A stretch of DNA of 64,000 nucleotides from Amblyomma americanum (Eukaryota > Arthropoda > Arachnida > Ixodida > Ixodidae), in NCBI RefSeq assembly GCF_052857255.1, contig NC_135500.1, forward strand, positions 45,262,772 to 45,326,771. The letters run 5' to 3'. Positions 37,739 to 49,500 of the stretch are shown piece after piece; the first letter of the stretch is position 1; every line of letters begins with the position of its first letter. The translations under genes and the position numbers were made by a program. Below the pieces are notes generated by a model that worked only from the letters and a program-made list of their open reading frames with translations, made no database searches and was not told where the DNA came from.

Positions 37739-40030
37739 CGCGCAGTTCATAACTTCAGAAAAAGTTTTCACGCGTATCACACGGACAATTATAAAATCGA
37801 GGTGTTCAGATCTAGCTCGTTTTGGTCTAAAACAGCTTGTTTCGTTGTAATAAGCACGAATATATGCTTTTCGCGAACTTATGAGAAAAAAAGTATCGAC
37901 GCGTATCACACGGACACTTGTAAAAGTGATGTGTTCAGATTTAGCTCATTTCGGTCTAAAACAGCTTGTCTCATTGTATTAAGCACGAATACATGCTTTT
38001 CGCGCAGTTATGAGAGAAAAAGTTTTTTCCCGTATCACACGGACACTTGTAAAACCAATGTGTTCAGATTTAGCTCGTTTCTGTCTAAAACAGCTTGTTT
38101 CGTTGCATTAATCACGAATACATGCTTTTCGCGCAGGTATGAAAGAAAAAGTTTTGAGGCCTATCACACGGGCATTTGCAAAACCGATGTTTAGAATTCC
38201 GTTTCGGTCTAAAACAGCTTGTCTCGTTTTAAGCAAGAATACATGCTTTTCGCGAAGTTATGAGAGAAAAAGTTTTGACGCGTATCACAAGGACACTTGC
38301 AAAACCGATGTGTTTAGATTTAGCTCGTTTCGGTCTAAAACAGCTTATTTCGTTGTTTTAAGCACGAATACACGCTTTTCGCGAAGTTATGAAAGAAAAA
38401 GATTTGACGCGTATCACACGGACACTTGTAAAACCGATGTGGTCAGATCTAGCTCTTTTTGGTCTAAAACAGCTAGTTTCGTTGTATTAAGCACGAATAC
38501 ATGCTTTTCGCGAACTTATGAGAGAAAAAGTTTTGACGCGTATCACACAGACACTTCTAAAACCGATGTGTTCAAATATAACTCGTCTCGGTCTAAAACA
38601 GCTTGTTTCGTTGTATTAAGCACGAATACATGTTTTCGCGCAGTTATAAGAGAAAAAGTTTTGACACTTGCAAAACCGATCTGTTCAGATTTAGCTCGTC
38701 TCGGTCTAAAACAGCTTGTCTCGTCGTATTAAGCACGAATACATGCTTTTCGCGCAGTTCATAACTATGGAAACAGTTTTCACGCGTATCACACGGACAC
38801 TTGTAAAATCGAGGTGTTCAGATCTTGCTCGTTTTGGTCTAAAACAGCTTGTTTCGTTGTATTAAGCACGAATACACGCTTTTCGCGAAGTTATGAGAGA
38901 AAAAGTTTTGACGCTTATCACACGGACACTTGTAAAACCGATGTGTTCAGATCTAGATCGTTTTGTCTAAAACAGCTTGCTTCGTTGTATTAAGCACGAA
39001 TACATGCTTTTTGCGCAGTTATAAGAGAAAAAGTTTTGACGCGTATCAATGGGACACTTGTAAAACCGGTGTTCAGATATAGCTCGTTTCGGTCTAAAAC
39101 AGCCTGTCTCGTTGTAATAAGCACGAATACATGCTTTTCGCGCAGTTATTAGGGAAAACATTTTCACGCGTATCACACGGACACTTGTAAAATCGATGTG
39201 TTCAGATCTAGCTCGTTTTGGTCAAAAACAGCTTGTTTCGTTGTATTAGGCACGAATACATGCTTTTCGCGCAGTTATGAGAGAAAACGTTTGACGCGTA
39301 TCACACGGGCACTTGTAAAACCGATGTGTTCAGATCTAGCTTGTTTTGGTATAAAACAGCTTGTTTCTTTGTATTAGGCACGAATACATGCTTTTCGCGC
39401 AGGTATGAAAGAAAACGTTTTGACGCCTATCACACAGACACTTGCAAAACCGATGTTTAGATCTAGCTCCTTTCGGTATAAAACAGCTTGTCTCGTTTTA
39501 AGCAAGAATACATACTTTTCGCGAAGTTATGACAGAAAAAATTTTGACGCGTATCACACGGACACTTGTAAAACCGATGTGTTCAGATCTAGCTCGTTTT
39601 GGTATAAAACAACTTGTTTCTTTGTATTAGCCACGAATACATGCTTTTCGCGCAGGTATGAAAGAAAAAGTTTTGACGCCTATCACACGGACACTTGCAA
39701 AACCGATGTTTAGATCTAGCTCGTTTCGGTATAAAACAGCTTGTCTCGTTTTAAGCAAGAATACATGCTTTTCGCGAAGTTATGAGAGAAAAAGTTTTGA
39801 CGCGTATCACAAGGACACTTGCAAAACCGATGTGTTTAGATTTAGCTCGTTTCGGTCTAAAACAGCTTATTTTGTTGTTTTAAGCACGAATACACGCTTT
39901 TCGCGAAGTTATGAGAGAAAAAGATTTGACGCGTATCACACGGACACTTATAAAACCGATGTGTTCAGATTTAGCTCGTTTCGGTCTAAAACAGCTTGCC
40001 TCGTTGTATTAGGCACGAATACATGCTTTT
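37739..40030 (+). repeat. 2,292-bp tandem unit, copy 1 (18 monomers)
   Basis: Starts at a GTTCATAACTTCAGAAAAAG monomer and recurs at +2,292 (37,802 to 40,094; 38,139 to 40,431). It contains a 15-bp-deleted monomer (near 38,663). The private joint GTTCATAACTATGGAAAC near 38,757 is shared with 48,699, and a similar ACTATAGAAAC occurs near 57,367. Confidence 0.75.
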
Positions 40031-42466
40031 CGCGCAGTTCATAACTTCAGAAAAAGTTTTCACGCGTATCACACGGACAATTATAAAATCGAGGTGTTCA
40101 GATCTAGCTCGTTTTGGTCTAAAACAGCTTGTTTCGTTGTAATAAGCACGAATATATGCTTTTCGCGAACTTATGAGAGAAAAAGTATCGACGCGTATCA
40201 CACGGACACTTGTAAAAGTGATGTGTTCAGATTTAGCTCATTTCGGTCTAAAACAGCTTGTCTCATTGTATTAAGCACGAATAGATGCTTTTCGCGCAGT
40301 TATGAGAGAAAACGTTTTTTCCCGTATCACACGAACACTTGTAAAACCAATGTGTTCAGATTTAGCTCGTTTCTGTCTAAAACAGCTTGTTTCGTTGCAT
40401 TAATCACGAATACATGCTTTTCGCGCAGGTATGAAAGAAAAAGTTTTGAGGCCTATCACACGGGCACTTGCAAAACCGATGTTTAGAATTCCGTTTCGGT
40501 CTAAAACAGCTTGTCTCGTTTTAAGCAAGAATACATGCTTTTCGCGAAGTTATGAGAGAAAAAGTTTTGACGCGTATCACAAGGACACTTGCAAAACCGA
40601 TGTGTTTAGATTTAGCTCGTTTCGGTCTAAAACAGCTTATTTCGTTGTTTTAAGCACGAATACACGCTTTTCGCGAAGTTATGAGAGAAAAAGATTTGAC
40701 GCGTATCACACGGACACTTGTAAAACCGATGTGGTCAGATCTAGCTCGTTTTGGTCTAAAACAGCTAGTTTCGTTGTATTAAGCACGAATACATGCTTTT
40801 CGCGAACTTATGAGAGAAAAAGTTTTGACGCGTATCACACAGACACTTCTAAAACCGATGTGTTCAAATATAACTCGTCTCGGTCTAAAACAGCTTGTTT
40901 CGTTGTATTAAGCACAAATACATGTTTTCGCGCAGTTATAAGAGAAAAAGTTTTGACACTTGCAAAACCGATCTGTTCAGATTTAGCTCGTCTCGGTCTA
41001 AAACAGCTTGTCTCGTCGTATTAAGCACGAATACATGCTTTTCGCGCAGTTCATAACTTCAGAAACAGTTTTCACGCGTATCGCACGGACACTTGTAAAA
41101 TCGAGGTGTTCAGATCTTGCTCGGTTTGGTCTAAAACAGCTTGTTTCGTTGTATTAAGCACGAATACACGCTTTTCGCGAAGTTATGAGAGAAAAAGTTT
41201 TGACGCTTATCACACGGACACTTGTAAAACCGATGTGTTCAGATCTAGATCGTTTTGTCTAAAACAGCTTGCTTCGTTGTATTAAGCACGAATACATGCT
41301 TTTTGCGCAGTTATAAGAGAAAAAGTTTTGACGCGTATCAATGGGACACTTGTAAATCCGGTGTTCAGATTTAGCTCGTTTCGGTCTAAAACAGCCTGTC
41401 TCGTTGTATTAAGCACGAATACATGCTTTTCGCGCAGTTATTAGGGAAAACATTTTCACGCGTATCACACGGACACTTGTAAAATCGATGTGTTCAGATC
41501 TAGCTCGTTTTGGTCAAAAACAGCTTGTTTCGTTGTATTAGGCACGAATACATGCTTTTCGCGCAGTTATGAGAGAAAACGTTTGACGCGTATCACACGG
41601 GCACTTGTAAAACCGATGTGTTCAGATCTAGCTTGTTTTGGTATAAAACAGCTTGCATCGTTGTATTAAGCACGAATACATGCTTTTTGCGCAGTTATAA
41701 GAGAAAAAGTTTTGACGCGTATCAATGGGACACTTGCAAAACCGGTGTTCAGATTTAGCTCGTTTCGGTCTAAAACAGCCTGTCTCGTTGTATTCAGCAC
41801 GAATACATGCTTTTCGCGCAGTTATTAGGGAAAACATTTTCACGCGTATCACACGGACACTTGTAAAATCGATGTGTTCAGATCTAGCTCGTTTTGGTCA
41901 AAAACAGCTTGTTTCGTTGTATTAGGCACGAATACATGCTTTTCGCGCAGTTATGAGAGAAAACGTTTGACGCGTATCACACGGGCACTTGTAAAACCGA
42001 TGTGTTCAGATCTAGCTTGTTTTGGTATAAAACGGCTTGTTTCTTTGTATTAGGCACGAATACATGCTTTTCGCGCAGGTATGAAAGAAAACGTTTTGAC
42101 GCCTATCACACAGACACTTGCAAAACCGATGTTTAGATCTAGCTCCTTTCGGTATAAAACAGCTTGTCTCGTTTTAAGCAAGAATACATACTTTTCGCGA
42201 AGTTATGACAGAAAAAATTTTGACGCGTATCACACGGACACTTGTAAAACCGATGTGTTCAGATCTAGCTCGTTTTGGTATAAAACAGCTTGTTTCTTTG
42301 TATTAGCCACGAATACATGCTTTTCGCGCAGGTATGAAAGAAAAAGTTTTGACGCCTATCACACGGACACCTGCAAAACCGATGTTTAGATATAGCTCGT
42401 TTCGGTATAAAACAGCTTGTCTCGTTTTAAGCAAGAATACATGCTTTTCGCGAAGTTATGAGAGAA
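40031..42466 (+). repeat. 2,292-bp tandem unit, copy 2 with 384-bp insertion
   Basis: Second copy of the 2,292-bp series. After 41,650 the offset increases by 384 bp (39,405 to 42,081; 39,658 to 42,334 are 2,676 apart) because three monomers were duplicated inside it. The match to copy 1 is lost near 42,466, after which the order follows 28,200 onwards (offset 14,643) to 43,542. Confidence 0.7.
41270..42037 (+). repeat. Three-monomer local duplication (384 bp x 2)
   Basis: 41,270-41,653 is followed by a copy with offset 384 (the CATGCTTTTTGCGC landmark at 41,295 and 41,679). The recombinant joint is visible as GGTATAAAACAGCTTGCATC near 41,641, where a GGTATAAAAC-type monomer runs into the second half of a GCTTGCTTCG-type monomer. 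The same arrangement is carried into the 9,942-bp copy near 51,583, so it preceded that event. Confidence 0.75.
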
Positions 42467-43542
42467 AAAATTTTGACGCGTATCACACGGACACTTGTAA
42501 AACCGATGTGTTCATATCTAGCTCGTTTTGGTCTAAAACAGCTTGTTTCGTTGTATTAAGCACGAATACATGCTTTTCGCGAACTTATGAGAGAAAAAGT
42601 TATGACGCGTATCACCCGGACACTTGTAAAACCGATGTGTTCAGATCTAGCTCGTTTTGGTATAAAACAGCTTGTTTCTTTGTATTAGCCACGAATACAT
42701 GCTTTTCGCGCAGGTATGAAAGAAAAAGTTTTGACGCCTATCACACGGACACTTGCAAAACCGATGTTTAGATCTAGCTCGTTTCGGTATAAAACAGCTT
42801 GTCTCGTTTTAAGCAAGAATACATGCTTTTCGCGAAGTTATGAGAGAAAAAATTTTGACGCGTATCACACGGACACTTGTAAAACCGATGTGTTCATATC
42901 TAGCTCGTTTTGGTCTAAAACAGCTTGTTTCGTTGTATTAAGCACGAATACATGCTTTTCGCGAACTTATGAGAGAAAAAGTTTTGACGCGTATCACCCG
43001 GACACTTGTAAAACCGATGTGTTCAGATTTAGCTAGTTTCGGTCTACAACAGCTTGTTTCGCTGTTTTAAGAACGAATACATGCTTTTCGCGCAGTTATG
43101 AGAGAAAACGTTTTTACGCCTATCACACGGACACTTGCAAAGCCGATGTTTTTGGATCAAGCCCGTTTTGGTCTAAAACAGCTCTTTTCGTTGTATGAAG
43201 CACGAATACAAGCTTTTCGCGCAGTTATAAGAGAAAACGTTTGACGCGTATCACACGGGCACTTGTAAAACCGATGTGTTCAGATCTAGCTTGTTTTGGT
43301 ATAAAACAGCTTGTTTCTTTGTATTAGGGACGAATACATGCTTTTCGCGCAGGTATGAAAGAAAACGTTTTGACGCCTATCACACAGACACTTGCAAAAC
43401 CGATGTTTAGATCTAGCTCCTTTCGGTATAAAACAGCTTGTCTCGTTTTAGGCAAGAATACATGCTTTTCGCGAAGTTATGAGAGAAAAAATTTTGACGC
43501 GTATCACACGGACACTTGTAAAACCGATGTGTTCAGATCTAG
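42467..43542 (+). repeat. Source-array tail before the 9.9-kb copy
   Basis: Monomer order matches 27,824-28,899 (offset 14,643: 28,073 to 42,716; 28,712 to 43,355). It breaks at about 43,543, in the middle of a monomer. There AGATCTAGCTCG continues as CCTCGGTC rather than TTTTGGTA. The missing continuation is found at 53,485, which shows that 43,543-53,484 was inserted here as a tandem copy. Confidence 0.75.
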
Positions 43543-46500
43543 CTCGCCTCGGTCTAAAACAGCTTGTCTCGTCGTATTAAGCACGAATACATGCTTTTCG
43601 CGCAGTTCATAACTTCAGAAACAGTTTTCACGCGTATCACACGGACACTTGTAAAATCGAGGTGTTCAGATCTTGCTCGTTTTGGTCTAAAACAGCTTGT
43701 TTCGTTGTATTAAGCACGAATACACGCTTTTCGCGAAGTTATGAGAGAAAAAGTTTTGACGCTTATCACACGGACACTTGTAAAACCGATGTGTTCAGAT
43801 CTAGATCGTTTTGTCTAAAACAGCTTGCTTCGTTGTATTAAGCACGAATACATGCTTTTTGCGCAGTTATAAGAGAAAAAGTTTTGACGCGTATCAATGG
43901 GACACTTGTAAAACCGGTGTTCAGATTTAGCTCGTTTCGGTCTAAAACAGCCTGTCTCGTTGTATTAAGCACGAATACATGCTTTTCGCGCAGTTATTAG
44001 GGAAAACATTTTCACGCGTATCACGCGGACACTTGTAAAATCGATGTGTTCAGATCTAGCTCGTTTTGGTCAAAAACAGCTTGTTTCGTTGTATTAGGCA
44101 CGAATACATGCTTTTCGCGCAGTTATGAGAGAAAACGTTTGACGCGTATCACACGGGCACTTGTAAAACCGATGTGTTCAGATCTAGCTTGTTTTGGTAT
44201 AAAACAGCTTGTTTCTTTGTATTAGGCACGAGTACATGCTTTTCGCGCAGGTATGAAAGAAAACGTTTTGACGCCTATCACACAGACACTTGCAAAACCG
44301 ATGTTTAGATCTAGCTCCTTTCGGTATAAAACAGCTTGTCTCGTTTTAAGCAAGAATACATACTTTTCGCGAAGTTATGGCAGAAAAAATTTTGACGCGT
44401 ATCACACGGACACTTGTAAAACTGATGTGTTCAGATCTAGCTCGTTTTGGTATAAAACAGCTTGTTTCTTTGTATTAGCCACGAATACATGCTTTTCGCG
44501 CAGGTATGAAAGAAAAAGTTTTGACGCCTATCACACGGACACTTGCAAAACCGATGTTTAGATCTAGCTCGTTTCGGTATAAAACAGCTTGTCTCGTTTT
44601 AAGCAAGAATACATGCTTTTCGCGAAGTTATGAGAGAAAAAATTTTGACGCGTATCACACGGACACTTGTAAAACCGATGTGTTCATATCTAGCTCGTTT
44701 TGGTCTAAAACAGCTTGTTTCGTTGTATTAAGCACGAATACATGCTTTTCGCGAACTTATGAGAGAAAAAGTTTTGACGCGTATCACCCGGACACTTGTA
44801 AAACCGATGTGTTCAGATTTAGCTAGTTTCGGTCTAAAACAGCTTGTTTCGCTGTTTTAAGAACGAATACATGCTTTTCGCGCAGTTATGAAAGAAAACG
44901 TTTTGACGCCTATCACACGGACACTTGCAAAGCCGATGTTTTTGGATCAAGCCCGTTTTGGTCTAAAACAGCTCTTTTCGTTGTATGAAGCACGAATACA
45001 AGCTTTTCGCGCAGTTATAAGAGAAAACGTTTGACGCGTATCACACGGGCACTTGTAAAACCGATGTGTTCAGATCTAGCTTGTTTTGGTATAAAACAGC
45101 TTGTTTCTTTGTATTAGGGACGAATACATGCTTTTCGCGCAGGTATGAAAGAAAACGTTTTGACGCCTATCACACAGACACTTGCAAAACCGATGTTTAG
45201 ATCTAGCTCCTTTCGGTATAAAACAGCTTGTCTCGTTTTAAGCAAGAATACATGCTTTTCGCGAAGTTATGAGAGAAAAAATTTTGACGCGTATCACACG
45301 GACACTTGTAAAACCGATGTGTTCAGATCTAGCTCGTTTTGGTATAAAACAGCTTGTTTCTTTGTATTAGCCACGAATACATGCTTTTCGCGCAGGTATG
45401 AAAGAAAAAGTTTTGAGGCCTATCACACGGGCACTTGCAAAACCGATGTTTAGAATTCCGTTTCGGTCTAAAACAGCTTGTCTCGTTTTAAGCAAGAATA
45501 CATGCTTTTCGCGAAGTTATGAGAGAAAAAGTTTTGACGCGTATCACAAGGACACTTGCAAAACCGATGTGTTTAGATTTAGCTCGTTTTGGTCTAAAAC
45601 AGCTTATTTCGTTGTTTTAAGAACGATTACATGCTTTTCACGCAGTTATGAGAGAAAACGTTTTGACGGCTATCACACGGACACTTGTAAAACCGATGTG
45701 TTCAGATCAAACCCGTTTCGGTCTAAAACAGCTTCTTTCGTTGTATTAGGCACGAATACATGTTTTCGCGCAGTTATAAGAGAAAAAGTTTTGACGCGTA
45801 TCACATGGACACTTGTAAAACCGATGTGTTCAGATTTAGCTCGTTTCGGTCTAAAACAGCTTGCCTCGTTGTATTAAGCACGAATACATGCTTTTCGCGC
45901 AGTTCATAACTTCAGAAAAACTTTTCACGCGTATCACACGGACAATTATAAAATCGAGGTGTTCAGATCTAGCTCGTTTTGGTCTAAAACAGCTTGTTTC
46001 GTTGTAATAAGCACGAATATATGCTTTTCGCGAACTTATGAGAGAAAAAGTATCGACGCGTATCACACGGACACTTGTAAAAGTGATGTGTTGAGATTTA
46101 GCTCATTTCGGTCTAAAACAGCTTGTCTCATTGTATTAAGCACGAATACATGCTTTTCGCGCAGTTATGAGAGAAAAAGTTTTTTTCCGTATCACACGGA
46201 CACTTGTAAAACCAATGTGTTCAGATTTAGCTCGTTTCTGTCTAAAACAGCTTGTTTCGTTGCATTAATCACGAATACATGCTTTTCGCGCAGGTATGAA
46301 AGAAAAAGTTTTGAGGCCTATCACACGGGCACTTGCAAAACCTATGTTTAGAATTCCGTTTCGGTCTAAAACAGCTTGTCTCGTTTTAAGCAAGAATACA
46401 TGCTTTTCGCGAAGTTATGAGAGAAAAAGTTTTGACGCGTATCACAAGGACACTTGCAAAACCGATATGTTTAGATTTAGCTCGTTTTGGTGTAAAACAC

Positions 46501-49500
46501 CTTATTTCGTTGTTTTAAGCACGAATACACGCTTTTCGCGAAGTTGTGAGAGAAAAAGATTTGACGCGTATCACACGGACACTTGTAAAACCGATGTGGT
46601 CAGATCTAGCTCGTTTTGGTCTAAAACACCTAGTTTCGTTGTATTAAGCACGAATACATGCTTTTCGCGAACTTATGAGAGAAAAAGTTTTGACGCGTTT
46701 CACACAGACACTTCTAAAACCAATGTGTTCAAAATTAGCTCGTTTCGGTCCAAAACAGCTTGTTTCGTTGCTTTAAGAACGATTACATGCTTTTCGCGCA
46801 GTTATGAGAGAAAAAGTTTTGACGCCTATCACACGGACACTTGTAAAACCGATGTGTTCAAATATAACTCGTCTCGGTCTAAAACAGCTTGTTTCGTTGT
46901 ATTAAGCACGAATACATGTTTTCGCGCAGTTATAAGGGAAAAAGTTTTGACACTTGTAAAACCGATCTGTTCAGATTTAGCTCGCCTCGGTCTAAAACAG
47001 CTTGTCTCGTCGTATTAAGCACGAATACATGCTTTTCGCGCAGTTCATAACTTCAGAAACAGTTTTCACGCGTATCACACGGACACTTGTAAAATCGAGG
47101 TGTTCAGATCTTGCTCGTTTTGGTCTAAAACAGCTTGTTTCGTTGTATTAAGCACGAATACACGCTTTTCGCGAAGTTATGAGAGAAAAAGTTTTGACGC
47201 TTATCACACGGACACTTGTAAAACCGATGTGTTCAGATCTAGATCGTTTTGTCTAAAACAGCTTGCTTCGTTGTATTAAGCACGAATACATGCTTTTTGC
47301 GCAGTTATAAGAGAAAAAGTTTTGACGCGTATCAATGGGACACTTGTAAAACCGGTGTTCAGATTTAGCTCGTTTCGGTCTAAAACAGCCTGTCTCGTTG
47401 TATTAAGCACGAATACATGCTTTTCGCGCAGTTATTAGGGAAAACATTTTCACGCGTATCACACGGACACTTGTAAAATCGATGTGTTCAGATCTAGCTC
47501 GTTTTGGTCAAAAACAGCTTGTTTCGTTGTATAGGCACGAATACATGCTTTTCGCGCAGTTATGAGAGAAAACGTTTGACGCGTATCACACGGGCACTTG
47601 TAAAACCGATGTGTTCAGATCTAGCTTGTTTTGGTATAAAACAGCTTGTTTCTTTGTATTAGGCACGAATACATGCTTTTCGCGCAGTTCATAACTTCAG
47701 AAAAAGTTTTCACGCGTATCACACGGACAATTATAAAATCGAGGTGTTCAGATCTAGCTCGTTTTGGTCTAAAACAGCTTGTTTCGTTGTAATAAGCACG
47801 AATATATGCTTTTCGCGAACTTATGAGAAAAAAAGTATCGACGCGTATCACACGGACACTTGTAAAAGTGATGTGTTCAGATTTAGCTCATTTCGGTCTA
47901 AAACAGCTTGTCTCATTGTATTAAGCACGAATACATGCTTTTCGCGCAGTTATGAGAGAAAAAGTTTTTTCCCGTATCACACGGACACTTGTAAAACCAA
48001 TGTGTTCAGATTTAGCTCGTTTCTGTCTAAAACAGCTTGTTTCGTTGCATTAATCACGAATACATGCTTTTCGCGCAGGTATGAAAGAAAAAGTTTTGAG
48101 GCCTATCACACGGGCATTTGCAAAACCGATGTTTAGAATTCCGTTTCGGTCTAAAACAGCTTGTCTCGTTTTAAGCAAGAATACATGCTTTTCGCGAAGT
48201 TATGAGAGAAAAAGTTTTGACGCGTATCACAAGGACACTTGCAAAACCGATGTGTTTAGATTTAGCTCGTTTCGGTCTAAAACAGCTTATTTCGTTGTTT
48301 TAAGCACGAATACACGCTTTTCGCGAAGTTATGAAAGAAAAAGATTTGACGCGTATCACACGGACACTTGTAAAACCGATGTGGTCAGATCTAGCTCGTT
48401 TTGGTCTAAAACAGCTAGTTTCGTTGTATTAAGCACGAATACATGCTTTTCGCGAACTTATGAGAGAAAAAGTTTTGACGCGTATCACACAGACACTTCT
48501 AAAACCGATGTGTTCAAATATAACTCGTCTCGGTCTAAAACAGCTTGTTTCGTTGTATTAAGCACGAATACATGTTTTCGCGCAGTTATAAGAGAAAAAG
48601 TTTTGACACTTGCAAAACCGATCTGTTCAGATTTAGCTCGTCTCGGTCTAAAACAGCTTGTCTCGTCGTATTAAGCACGAATACATGCTTTTCGCGCAGT
48701 TCATAACTATGGAAACAGTTTTCACGCGTATCACACGGACACTTGTAAAATCGAGGTGTTCAGATCTTGCTCGTTTTGGTCTAAAACAGCTTGTTTCGTT
48801 GTATTAAGCACGAATACACGCTTTTCGCGAAGTTATGAGAGAAAAAGTTTTGACGCTTATCACACGGACACTTGTAAAACCGATGTGTTCAGATCTAGAT
48901 CGTTTTGTCTAAAACAGCTTGCTTCGTTGTATTAAGCACGAATACATGCTTTTTGCGCAGTTATAAGAGAAAAAGTTTTGACGCGTATCAATGGGACACT
49001 TGTAAAACCGGTGTTCAGATATAGCTCGTTTCGGTCTAAAACAGCCTGTCTCGTTGTAATAAGCACGAATACATGCTTTTCGCGCAGTTATTAGGGAAAA
49101 CATTTTCACGCGTATCACACGGACACTTGTAAAATCGATGTGTTCAGATCTAGCTCGTTTTGGTCAAAAACAGCTTGTTTCGTTGTATTAGGCACGAATA
49201 CATGCTTTTCGCGCAGTTATGAGAGAAAACGTTTGACGCGTATCACACGGGCACTTGTAAAACCGATGTGTTCAGATCTAGCTTGTTTTGGTATAAAACA
49301 GCTTGTTTCTTTGTATTAGGCACGAATACATGCTTTTCGCGCAGGTATGAAAGAAAACGTTTTGACGCCTATCACACAGACACTTGCAAAACCGATGTTT
49401 AGATCTAGCTCCTTTCGGTATAAAACAGCTTGTCTCGTTTTAAGCAAGAATACATACTTTTCGCGAAGTTATGACAGAAAAAATTTTGACGCGTATCACA

